This document shows, piece by piece, positions 5,508 to 13,222 of a stretch of DNA of 14,467 bases. Source of the stretch: an uncultured Hyphomonadaceae bacterium. GTDB lineage: Bacteria > Pseudomonadota > Alphaproteobacteria > Caulobacterales > Hyphomonadaceae. The stretch is from the NCBI GenBank assembly GCA_938049795.1, contig CALLCD010000180.1, positions 1-14,467 of the forward strand. The letters are read 5' to 3'. The notes below the pieces were generated by a model. The model had not been told where the DNA came from. It was given only the letters and a program-made list of their open reading frames with translations, and ran no database searches. The number at the start of each line of letters is the position of its first letter. The first letter of the stretch is position 1. The translations under genes were made by a program, and so were the position numbers.

Positions 5508-6937
5508 GAGATCAAACCAGCCGCAGCAATATCAGTAATGGCATCAAGCCGCCCGATGAACACGAGCAAGACAATCGTCGCAATCGCACACAGGCCGACG
5601 ACGAGCTTGACCGACAGATCAATCGGCTCGAACGGCTCACGCGGCTCCTTAAACCACATCACATTAATGATCCGCAGATAATAGGCCGCTGCAATCGTCG
5701 AAGACAGAACCAGAATAATGTTGAGCCAGAGGAAGCCGCCTTCTTGGGCTGCGCGGATGATCTCGAGCTTCGCCCAGAAACCGGCCAGTGGCGGCAGTCC
5801 GGCAATCGACACGATCAGCAATGTCATGGCCAGCGTCAGCGCCGGATGGGTCTGGTTGAGCCCTGACAGCTCGTTGATGTCCTCGACCATGCCGCCGCTG
5901 CGCCGCATCGCCAAAACGCCGGCAAACAGGCCCAGCGAGGCAATGACATAAAGCGTCATGAACAAGAGCAGCGGCGAGCCGCCCAATTGCGCGCCGACGG
6001 TCACCGCGACAAGACCGTAGCCGATATTGGCAATCGAAGAATAGGCCAGCAGCCGTTTGATATTGTCCTGCGCCAGCGCGCCGAACGCGCCGACCGTCAT
6101 CGACGCGGCCGCGATGATCGCAAGGATCAGTTGCCATTGGTCTATGATCGAGCCGAAGGCGACAAACAGAACCGTGGCGAACATCACCATGCCCGCCATT
6201 TTCGGTGCGGACGCGAACAGCGCCACGACCGGCGTCGGCGCACCTTCATAAACGTCCGGCGTCCAGACATGCATCGGCGCGGCGGACACTTTGAAAGCCA
6301 GTCCGGTGATCATCAGCACCATGCCAAAACTCAGCCCCATCGCCATATTACCCTCACCGGCCACCCGCGCAATCTCGACATAATCGGTCGAACCGGTAAA
6401 GCCATAGACCAGCGATCCACCATAAAGCAGCAAGCCCGAGGCCAGCGCGCCGAGCACGAAATACTTCAAGCCCGCTTCAGCCGAGCGCGCATTGTCGCGA
6501 TGGAACGCCGCCAGCACATAGGATGATAGGCTCAGCGTCTCGATGCCCATATAGAGCGTCATAATATTAGCCGCCGACAGGATCACGCCCATGCCGAGCG
6601 CGGCGAAAATCGACAGAAGCGCAAATTCAAACCGCTGCGTCCCATGCCGCCGCATAAAGCCCTCGGCCATGAGCAAGGCGGCACCGGCGAGCACGAAACT
6701 GATGATCTTTGCATAATTGCCAAAGCTCGTCGTGCGGATCAGCCCGTCAAACGCGACCCCGCCTTCGAAATGCACCCCAGCCATGATCGCCGCAGCAAAC
6801 ATGGCCAGCGCGCCGAAGCGGTAGGACACTGCGTCGAAATTCTTCCGCAGCATCGCGCCGAGCAAAACGCCAACAAGGCCCGCTCCGACGAGGATCAGTT
6901 CCGGGGCAAACGCAGTCCAGATTGAAGTCATGTCCAT
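5504..6937 (-). CDS. nuoN: NADH-quinone oxidoreductase subunit N
   Basis: Antiporter-like, proton-pumping membrane subunit of complex I, 477 residues and about 14 helices. Charged residues of the pumping axis are E133 (YMGIETLSL), K158 (GLKYF), K216 (AFKVSAAPMHVW) and K246 (APKMAG). They fall at or within one position of their E. coli numbers, which supports the ATG at 6937. An alternative TTG at 6958 adds seven residues and overlaps nuoM; an ATG at 6931 is also possible. The Shine-Dalgarno candidate AGGAG is 12 bases from ATG 6937, rather far. It starts seven bases after the nuoM stop and overlaps birA by four bases. Confidence 0.95.
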   Translation of the reverse strand: MDMTSIWTAFAPELILVGAGLVGVLLGAMLRKNFDAVSYRFGALAMFAAAIMAGVHFEGGVAFDGLIRTTSFGNYAKIISFVLAGAALLMAEGFMRRHGTQRFEFALLSIFAALGMGVILSAANIMTLYMGIETLSLSSYVLAAFHRDNARSAEAGLKYFVLGALASGLLLYGGSLVYGFTGSTDYVEIARVAGEGNMAMGLSFGMVLMITGLAFKVSAAPMHVWTPDVYEGAPTPVVALFASAPKMAGMVMFATVLFVAFGSIIDQWQLILAIIAAASMTVGAFGALAQDNIKRLLAYSSIANIGYGLVAVTVGAQLGGSPLLLFMTLYVIASLGLFAGVLAMRRSGGMVEDINELSGLNQTHPALTLAMTLLIVSIAGLPPLAGFWAKLEIIRAAQEGGFLWLNIILVLSSTIAAAYYLRIINVMWFKEPREPFEPIDLSVKLVVGLCAIATIVLLVFIGRLDAITDIAAAGLIS

Positions 6938-6944
6938 AACCGGA

Positions 6945-8444
6945 TCAAGCTCCTGCAAACGGTAACAGAATGCGCAACACCGCGCCTTCGGTCATATTGA
7001 AAATTAGCCAGGGCGCGACCCCGAACACGATGGTCGCAATCGCGAGCGGCAACAGAGTGACGACTTCGGTCGCGTTCACATCCGCAATGCCCTCGAGCTT
7101 CGGATTGGTCGCTTTGCCAAACATCGTCTCTCTATAGAGCCGCAACATATAGATGGCCGAGAAGATCACCCCGAGCGCCGCACCGACGGCGACCCAGCGT
7201 TCGGCCATAAAGCCGCCCGTCATGCTCATAATTTCACCAACAAAACCGGACGTGCCCGGCAGGCCGACATTGCCCATGGTGAAGAGCATAAAGAAAGCCG
7301 CATAGACCGGCATCTTGGCCGCGAGCCCGCCATATTCGGCAATCTCCCTTGTGTGCACACGGTCATAGACCACACCAACAATCAGGAACAGCGCGGACGA
7401 GATAAAGCCGTGCGAGAGCATCTGGAACACCGCGCCCTGCACACCGATCTCGTTGAACGAGAAAATGCCGAGCGTGACAAAACCCATATGCGCGACCGAG
7501 GAATAGGCGATCATCTTCTTCATGTCTTCCTGACGGAACGCCACGAGCGAGGCATAGACAATCGCGATCACCGACAGGCCGAACACAAGCGGCTGGAACA
7601 ATATGCTGGCATCAGGAAACATGGGCAGTGAGAAGCGCAGCAGGCCATAGGCGCCAAGCTTCAGGAGGATGCCCGCAAGGATCACAGAGCCCGCTGTCGG
7701 CGCTTGAACGTGCGCATCGGGCAACCAGGTGTGAACCGGCCATATTGGCATTTTCACCGCAAAGCTTGCAAAGAAAGCCAGCCACAGCCAGACCTGCGCG
7801 TCCTTGGCAAACTCGAATTGTTCAAGCGCGACAAAGTCACTCGTGCCTGCGACGACATACATATAGACCATCGCCACCAGCATGAAGAGCGAGCCGAGCA
7901 GCGTGTAGAGGAAGAATTTGAACGCGGCATAAATCCGGTTCGCCCCGCCCCAGACGCCGATGATGATGAACATCGGAATGAGGCCCGCCTCGAAGAAGAT
8001 GTAGAACAAGAAGAGATCGAGCGCACAGAACACGCCGATCACCAAAGTCTCGAGGATCAGGAAGGCGACGACATATTCGGTGATCCGCGTCTTGATCCCG
8101 CTTTTCGACGCCAACAGGCAGAGCGGGGTCAGGAACGCGGTCAAGAGAACCAGCGGCATGGAGATCCCGTCAACACCCATTTTGTAATGGATATTGCCAA
8201 ACCATGCGACATCCTCGACCATTTGATAGCCCGCATCGCCCGCATCGAACTCGAGCGCATAGGCGGCAACAGCGGCAGCGAAAGTCATCAGGCTGACAAA
8301 TGTGCCCGCCAGCAGCGTGTTGCGTCCGCCGGTCTCGCTCTCATCGGAGGATTGGCTGCCCGTGGCCGCGCTGATCAGCATAATGACCAGTGCGCCGACC
8401 GCCGGTAGGAACGTGGTCAGCGACAGAATAGGAATACCGCCCAT
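6945..8444 (-). CDS. nuoM: NADH-quinone oxidoreductase subunit M
   Basis: Antiporter-like membrane subunit of complex I, 499 residues, about 14 helices. Key residues are E152 (FFEAGLIPMF), K231 (AVKMPIWPVHTWLPDAH), K262 (ILLKLGAYG), H319 in the AYSSVAHMG segment, and H345 (MLSHGFISS). These form the central charged axis for proton transfer, homologous to Mrp Na+/H+ antiporter subunits. ATG 8444 overlaps the nuoL stop in TAATG, and GGAGGGG lies seven bases upstream. Residues 30-41 (QSSDESETGG region) form a short polar loop after the first helix. Confidence 0.97.
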   Translation of the reverse strand: MGGIPILSLTTFLPAVGALVIMLISAATGSQSSDESETGGRNTLLAGTFVSLMTFAAAVAAYALEFDAGDAGYQMVEDVAWFGNIHYKMGVDGISMPLVLLTAFLTPLCLLASKSGIKTRITEYVVAFLILETLVIGVFCALDLFLFYIFFEAGLIPMFIIIGVWGGANRIYAAFKFFLYTLLGSLFMLVAMVYMYVVAGTSDFVALEQFEFAKDAQVWLWLAFFASFAVKMPIWPVHTWLPDAHVQAPTAGSVILAGILLKLGAYGLLRFSLPMFPDASILFQPLVFGLSVIAIVYASLVAFRQEDMKKMIAYSSVAHMGFVTLGIFSFNEIGVQGAVFQMLSHGFISSALFLIVGVVYDRVHTREIAEYGGLAAKMPVYAAFFMLFTMGNVGLPGTSGFVGEIMSMTGGFMAERWVAVGAALGVIFSAIYMLRLYRETMFGKATNPKLEGIADVNATEVVTLLPLAIATIVFGVAPWLIFNMTEGAVLRILLPFAGA

Positions 8445-10606
8445 TAGCCAACCCCTCCATTTCTAATAAACAGGACACCGCCAAACAGGATCGCCGCGCC
8501 GATGATCACGAAGGCATAGTGATAGAGATACCCCGAATGCATGGCGCTGATCCGGCGCGCGCCCCATTTGGTGAGGTTCGACACCCCATCCGGCCCAAGC
8601 CCGTTGATCAGCTTGATATCGCCAATCTTCCAGAACACATCGCCCAGCCACCGCGTCAGCCGCACAATGGTCACCTCGTAAATCTCGTCAAAATACCATT
8701 TGTTCTCGAACAGGAGATGCAGCGGGCCGCGTCCATCGGCAATGCGTTTGCCAAAGCCACGATTGAAGAAATAGGTGAAAGTCGCAATCAGGAAGCCAAT
8801 CACCGTCACCACCAGCGGCGCCCAGAACACCCATTCAAAGGCGTGGTCATGCTTGATGTCTTCAATGCCGTGAATGACGTTGTTGTCGGCAGCATGATAA
8901 AGTGCGCCCGCCCAGAAAGCATCGCCATGATGGAACATCGGATCATAGAAATAGAGCCCGGCGAAAATCGCCCCCACTGACAACAGCGCCAGCGGCACGA
9001 GCATGACGAGCGGGCTTTCATGCGGCTCCCCGCCATGGGCGTGGTCGTGATCATCATCATGATTGTGACCGTCATGGCTGTGATCGTCATCCGCATGGAC
9101 AACCGCGTCCCCATCGTGCGCATGGCCAGCATCCGCCTCGGCGCGTGGACCGTGGAAGGTCATATAGATCAGCCGCCATGAATAGAAGCTCGTCAGCAAG
9201 GCCGCGCCGATCCCCGCCCAGAAGGCGAGCGAGGCAAATGGAACACCCTGTTGGCTCGCCGAAAACGCGCTTTCGATAATGCCGTCCTTGGAGAAGAATC
9301 CCGCAAAACCGAAACTTGTGTGCGGAATGCCAAGCCCGATAATCGCAATCGTGCCAATCAGCATCGCGCCATAGGTGAACTTCTGATAGCGCCAGACCCC
9401 GCCAAGATTGCGCATGTCCTGCTCATGGTGATTGCCATGAATGACCGAACCCGCACCGAGGAACAACAAGGCTTTAAAGAAGGCATGCGTAAACAGATGG
9501 AACATCGCCGCTTCATACGCGCCAACGCCAGCGGCAAAGAACATATAGCCAAGCTGCGAACAGGTCGAATACGCAATCACGCGCTTGATGTCGTTCTGCG
9601 CCATGCCGACCGTCGCCGCAAACAGCGCCGTCAGCGCACCCACCACCGTCACCATCGCCGCAGCGCCCGGGGCGTATTCATAGATCGGCGAGATCAGGCA
9701 GACGAGATAGACACCCGCCGTCACCATGGTCGCGGCATGGATCAGCGCCGACACCGGCGTCGGTCCTTCCATCGCATCGGGCAGCCAGACATGCAGGAAA
9801 AGCTGCGCCGATTTGCCCATCGCGCCGATGAACAGCAAGACACCGATCAGCTCCAGCGCGCGGACATTATAGCCCAGAAACTCAATCGCAACGTCGCGCG
9901 CGGGCGCAGCTTCGGCAAAAGCAAATGGCGTCACCATCGCATTCTCGCGGATCGCCTCAAGCACCGGCGCAAACTCGATGCTACCGAACAGAAAGAACAC
10001 CGCCATAATGCCGAGCGCCAGTCCGAAATCACCAACCCGATTTGTCACAAACGCCTTGATTGCCGCATCATTCGGCGCAGGCTTCTGATACCAGAATCCG
10101 ATCAACAGATAGGACGCCAGCCCAACCCCTTCCCAGCCAAAGAAGAGCTGCAGGAAATTGTCCGCGACCACCAGCATCAGCATGGTGAAGGTAAACAGCG
10201 ACAGATAGGTAAAGAACCGCGCCCGATGTGGGTCTTCGGACATATAGCCCCATGAATAGAGATGCACGAGGCCCGACACGCTGGTAATCACCGCCATCAT
10301 CACCATCGACATAGCGTCCACACGGATCGTCCAGTCAGCCTTGAAGCCGCCAACATCGACCCAGTTCATCAAATGAATAATGTGCGCGCCATGATGAGCC
10401 GCTTCGCTATGATCGCCGCCATAACCTAGCCCTGCGACATAGGTAAACAATTGCACAAGCGACAAGATGCCCGCGAGCCCGACCGTGCCCGTGGTCACAA
10501 TCATGGCCAGTCCGTCACGCCCCGTAAGCGGCTTGGACAGCCCGCCGATGAGCGCGGCGAGGCCCGGCCCGAGCACAATAAAGATCAGGAGAAAATCTGA
10601 CAGCAT
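8444..10606 (-). CDS. nuoL: NADH-quinone oxidoreductase subunit L
   Basis: Distal antiporter-like membrane subunit of complex I, 720 residues, longer than the roughly 613 of E. coli. Pumping-axis residues are E159 (FGWEGVGLASY), K265 (GAMGKSAQLFLHVWLPDAM), K341 (NDIKRVIAYSTCSQLGYM), H370/H374 with K378 (HLFTHAFFK), and K440-D441 (FFSKDGII). The C-terminal part from about 630 (HLLFENKWYFDEIYE) should form the long lateral helix that spans NuoM and NuoN and ends in a final membrane helix (695-715). Residues 491-530 are a His/Asp-rich insertion after the YSWRLIYMTFHG helix; further His-rich spots lie at 66-78 and 559-590. ATG 10606 lies 11 bases after the nuoK stop with AGGA upstream. Confidence 0.97.
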   Translation of the reverse strand: MLSDFLLIFIVLGPGLAALIGGLSKPLTGRDGLAMIVTTGTVGLAGILSLVQLFTYVAGLGYGGDHSEAAHHGAHIIHLMNWVDVGGFKADWTIRVDAMSMVMMAVITSVSGLVHLYSWGYMSEDPHRARFFTYLSLFTFTMLMLVVADNFLQLFFGWEGVGLASYLLIGFWYQKPAPNDAAIKAFVTNRVGDFGLALGIMAVFFLFGSIEFAPVLEAIRENAMVTPFAFAEAAPARDVAIEFLGYNVRALELIGVLLFIGAMGKSAQLFLHVWLPDAMEGPTPVSALIHAATMVTAGVYLVCLISPIYEYAPGAAAMVTVVGALTALFAATVGMAQNDIKRVIAYSTCSQLGYMFFAAGVGAYEAAMFHLFTHAFFKALLFLGAGSVIHGNHHEQDMRNLGGVWRYQKFTYGAMLIGTIAIIGLGIPHTSFGFAGFFSKDGIIESAFSASQQGVPFASLAFWAGIGAALLTSFYSWRLIYMTFHGPRAEADAGHAHDGDAVVHADDDHSHDGHNHDDDHDHAHGGEPHESPLVMLVPLALLSVGAIFAGLYFYDPMFHHGDAFWAGALYHAADNNVIHGIEDIKHDHAFEWVFWAPLVVTVIGFLIATFTYFFNRGFGKRIADGRGPLHLLFENKWYFDEIYEVTIVRLTRWLGDVFWKIGDIKLINGLGPDGVSNLTKWGARRISAMHSGYLYHYAFVIIGAAILFGGVLFIRNGGVG
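9017..9136 (-). other. His/Asp-rich insertion within NuoL (residues 491-530)
   Basis: Forty residues contain 11 His and 11 Asp, with patterns such as DDDHSHDGHNHDDDHDHAH. It sits in a loop between two membrane segments in the distal half of NuoL. Shorter His-rich stretches at this place are familiar in alphaproteobacterial NuoL. The composition suggests metal (Zn, Ni, Cu) or proton buffering capacity, but no ordered motif proves binding. Confidence 0.9.
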
Positions 10607-10617
10607 AATCCTGGCCC

Positions 10618-10926
10618 CTAGCCCTTCATCAGATTGACGTCTTCAACCGCGATGTCGCCGCGATTTCGGAAATACACAACAAGAATGGCCAGCCCGACCG
10701 CCGCTTCCGCCGCCGCCACAGTGAGCACCAGCATAGCAAAAATCTGGCCCGTGATTGTGCCCGTGAACACGGCAAACGCGATCAGATTGATATTGACCGA
10801 GAGCAGGATCAGCTCGATCGCCATCAGAATAACGATGATGTTCTTGCGGTTCACAAAGATCCCGACAACGCCGATTGTAAACAGGGCCGCCGACAGGGTG
10901 AGGAAATGTTCCATGCCAATATTCAT
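10618..10926 (-). CDS. nuoK: NADH-quinone oxidoreductase subunit K
   Basis: A 102-residue, three-helix membrane subunit of complex I, homologous to MrpC. Buried acidic residues needed for proton transfer are E38 (LMAIELILLSVNIN) and E74 (VAAAEAAVGLAIL), the counterparts of E. coli E36 and E72. The C-terminus RNRGDIAVEDVNLMKG is strongly conserved in alphaproteobacteria. ATG 10926 lies two bases after the nuoJ stop with AAGGG eight bases upstream; an internal ATG at 10914 is less likely. Confidence 0.97.
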   Translation of the reverse strand: MNIGMEHFLTLSAALFTIGVVGIFVNRKNIIVILMAIELILLSVNINLIAFAVFTGTITGQIFAMLVLTVAAAEAAVGLAILVVYFRNRGDIAVEDVNLMKG

Positions 10927-10928
10927 GT

Positions 10929-11525
10929 CTAAATCCCTTCGCCCGGTTGGACGTCTTTCAGCTCGAACGCTTCGGCCCGCGTGCGCGCCACCTGTTTGCC
11001 GATGTTCTGCCGCTTGACGCTTGTCTTGCCGCGCAGTGTCAGAACAATCGCCCCGATCATCGCCAGAAGCAGCACAATGCCCGCCAATTGGAACAGAAGA
11101 AGATAGTCAGAATACATAACAAGCCCGATGGCTTCGGCATTGGTCTCGGCACCTGGCGACGGATCAAACTGCCCCGCGCTGACCACATTGCCGCGCGCAA
11201 ACGTCACGAGCGCAATCTCGCCAAACATCAGCGCGCCCGCAATCAACCCGAGCGGCCAATAGCCGAGCGTGCCCTGCTTCAGCTCGACAAAATCAACGTC
11301 CAGCATCATCACAACAAACAGGAACAAGACCGCAACCGCGCCGACATAGACCACAATCAAAAGCATGGCGAGGAACTCCGCCCCGATCAGCACAAGCAAG
11401 CCCGCCGATGTGAGGAAGGCCAGAATAAGGAACAGAACAGAGTGGACCGGATTGCGAGACACAATCACACCCAATGCCGCAACCGTCACAATGGTCGCCA
11501 AAATGTAGAATGCAATCAGGTCCAT
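10929..11525 (-). CDS. nuoJ: NADH-quinone oxidoreductase subunit J
   Basis: A 198-residue, five-helix membrane subunit of complex I. The third helix region, GAEFLAMLLIVVYVGAVAVL (48-67), carries the conserved glutamate (E50), tyrosine (Y60) and glycine (G62) of the hinge that couples quinone chemistry to pumping. A polar insertion at 112-138 precedes the last helix (141-164). The start is ATG 11525 (MDLIAFYILA), preceded by AGGAGG nine bases upstream. The frame is open to 11576, but the extra N-terminal residues are arginine-rich, unlike the family, and would include the ribosome-binding site. It follows nuoI after 105 bases. Confidence 0.96.
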   Translation of the reverse strand: MDLIAFYILATIVTVAALGVIVSRNPVHSVLFLILAFLTSAGLLVLIGAEFLAMLLIVVYVGAVAVLFLFVVMMLDVDFVELKQGTLGYWPLGLIAGALMFGEIALVTFARGNVVSAGQFDPSPGAETNAEAIGLVMYSDYLLLFQLAGIVLLLAMIGAIVLTLRGKTSVKRQNIGKQVARTRAEAFELKDVQPGEGI

Positions 11526-11544
11526 GCCCTCTTGCCTCCTTCTC

Positions 11545-11622
11545 TCAATGTGTCGCGCTGAAACCAGCCCAGTCATCGTTCCGTTTTGAAGCGTCAGGCC
11601 AGAGCCAAACCGCCTCGCTCAT
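11545..11622 (-). CDS. Possible 25-residue small protein between nuoI and nuoJ
   Basis: ATG 11622 opens a frame of 25 codons ending at TGA 11545, filling most of the 105-base nuoI-nuoJ gap. The product begins MSEAVWLWPDASK and is rich in Trp, Asp and Ser, with no membrane helix. The Shine-Dalgarno candidate GAAGAG directly abuts the start, which is too close to be good. Its stop lies one base before the GAGAAGGAGG that serves nuoJ, a layout consistent with a real cistron but also expected by chance. The first six residues equal those of BirA here, with differences only at the start base and third codon positions. I do not recognise the product. It may be spurious. Confidence 0.25.
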   Translation of the reverse strand: MSEAVWLWPDASKRNDDWAGFSATH

Positions 11623-11630
11623 ACTCTTCG

Positions 11631-12119
11631 CTACCGATACGGCGCATCCAGTTCCAGATTGTGCGCAATTTCGCGTTCCCAGCGGTCGCCATTGGCCAGC
11701 AATCTGTCCTTGTCATAGTAAAGTTCTTCGCGCGTCTCGGTTGCAAATTCGAAGTTCGGCCCCTCGACAATCGCATCCACCGGACACGCTTCCTGACAGA
11801 AGCCGCAATAGATGCACTTGACCATGTCGATGTCATAACGCGTGGTGCGGCGCGAACCGTCGTCGCGCGGTTCGGCCTCAATCGTAATCGCTTGCGCCGG
11901 ACACACCGCCTCGCACAATTTACAGGCAATGCAGCGCTCCTCGCCATTGGCATAGCGGCGCAAGGCATGCTCACCGCGAAAGCGCGGGGAGAGCGGGTTT
12001 TTCTCGAACGGATAGTTCACCGTCGCTTTGCGCTTGAACAGATATTTCGTCGCCAGAAAAAACGCGCCGACAAAATCCATCAGGAACACGCCGCGAATAA
12101 ATTGCATTAGACCACTCAT
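11631..12119 (-). CDS. nuoI: NADH-quinone oxidoreductase subunit I (2x[4Fe-4S] ferredoxin)
   Basis: A 162-residue peripheral-arm subunit of complex I (TYKY homologue) holding clusters N6a and N6b, which pass electrons toward N2 and quinone. Two ferredoxin motifs are complete: C63, C66, C69 with C73 (CIACKLCEAVCP), and C102, C105, C108 with C112 (CIYCGFCQEACP). In this fold the fourth cysteine of each motif serves the other cluster. The N-terminal amphipathic region (about 5-28) should contact the membrane near NuoH. RYANGEERCIACKLCE is the usual family lead-in. ATG 12119 overlaps the nuoH stop (ATGA), with GGAG eight bases upstream. Confidence 0.97.
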   Translation of the reverse strand: MSGLMQFIRGVFLMDFVGAFFLATKYLFKRKATVNYPFEKNPLSPRFRGEHALRRYANGEERCIACKLCEAVCPAQAITIEAEPRDDGSRRTTRYDIDMVKCIYCGFCQEACPVDAIVEGPNFEFATETREELYYDKDRLLANGDRWEREIAHNLELDAPYR

Positions 12120-13213
12120 GCCTGCACTCCCGCATAGACGACATATCCCGACACAACCAGCACAGCGACAAGCGACATGGGCAGGAACACTTTCCAGCCA
12201 AGCCGCATCAACTGGTCATAGCGATAACGCGGCACCATCGCCTTGACCATCGCGAACAGGAAGAAGAAGAAAAGCACTTTCGTCGCAAACACCGCAAAGC
12301 TGCCAAAGGCGATCAGCCACGGCGCCATGTCTTCGGTGAACGGCAACGGAAACGGCGCATGCCAGCCGCCAAAGAACAGAACGGTCAGCATCGCGCACAT
12401 CAGAACAATGTTGAGATATTCGCCAATCATGAACAAGAGATACGGCGTTGAGGAATATTCGACCTGATAGCCCGCCACGAGCTCTGATTCCGCTTCGGGC
12501 AAATCAAAGGGCGGCCGGTTGGTTTCGGCCAGCGCCGAGACGAAGAACACAACGAACATCGCAAACATGACCGGCGCGATGACGATATTGTTCAGGCTGA
12601 ACGCATGCCAGTTCCAGAAGCCGCCTTCCTGATTGTTGACAATATCGGTCAGGTTCATCGAGCCGACGAGCAGGATCACGGTGACAATCACAAAGCCGAT
12701 GGACACTTCATAGGACACCATCTGCGCCGCCGAGCGCAGCGAGCCGAGGAAGGGATATTTCGAGTTCGACGCCCAGCCGCCCATAATGATGCCGTAAACG
12801 CCAAGCGAGGAGATCGCGAACAGATACAAGACCCCGACATTCAGATCCGAGATCACCCAGCCAGGCGCAACCGGCACAACGGCCCAACAGATAAAGGCGA
12901 GCGTCAGCGTCATAATCGGTGCCAGCAGGAAGACCGTTTTGTTCGCCCCTGCCGGAATTATGATCTCTTTGAGCAGGAATTTCCCGAAATCGGCAAAGCT
13001 CTGCAACAGACCGAACGCGCCGACCACATTCGGACCTTTGCGCAACATCACACCCGCCCAGACTTTCCGGTCAAGCAGCAGCAAAAACGCCAGCGAGATC
13101 AGCAGCACGACCATGAACAGGCCGATCTGTCCGGTCACCATCAGCGCAGCCCACCAGAAGGCAGTCCAGAAGCTCGTATCGCCGGTGAAGAATTGTTGAA
13201 TCCAGTCGCTCAT
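12116..13213 (-). CDS. nuoH: NADH-quinone oxidoreductase subunit H
   Basis: A 365-residue, eight-helix membrane subunit of complex I that forms much of the quinone-binding cavity and anchors the peripheral arm. Conserved segments are LLDRKVWAGVMLRKGPNVVG (about 45-64), GWASNSKYPFLGSLRSAAQM (146-165) followed by VSYE, and AETNRPPFDLPEAESELVAG (229-248), whose acidic cluster lies in the E-channel next to the quinone site. RYRYDQLMRLGWKVFLP near the C-terminus is also typical. Length is normal. ATG 13213 lies nine bases after the nuoG stop. Confidence 0.97.
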   Translation of the reverse strand: MSDWIQQFFTGDTSFWTAFWWAALMVTGQIGLFMVVLLISLAFLLLLDRKVWAGVMLRKGPNVVGAFGLLQSFADFGKFLLKEIIIPAGANKTVFLLAPIMTLTLAFICWAVVPVAPGWVISDLNVGVLYLFAISSLGVYGIIMGGWASNSKYPFLGSLRSAAQMVSYEVSIGFVIVTVILLVGSMNLTDIVNNQEGGFWNWHAFSLNNIVIAPVMFAMFVVFFVSALAETNRPPFDLPEAESELVAGYQVEYSSTPYLLFMIGEYLNIVLMCAMLTVLFFGGWHAPFPLPFTEDMAPWLIAFGSFAVFATKVLFFFFLFAMVKAMVPRYRYDQLMRLGWKVFLPMSLVAVLVVSGYVVYAGVQA

Positions 13214-13222
13214 GCCCTCGCC

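Noticed and set aside
9251..10255. Long plus-strand ORF (334 codons) opposite nuoL
   Set aside because: Arg/His/Gln-rich antisense reading of a membrane protein gene, a common artefact; no start signal.
11526..11576. N-terminal extension of NuoJ to 11576
   Set aside because: It adds an Arg-rich stretch foreign to the family and overlaps the AGGAGG that precedes ATG 11525.
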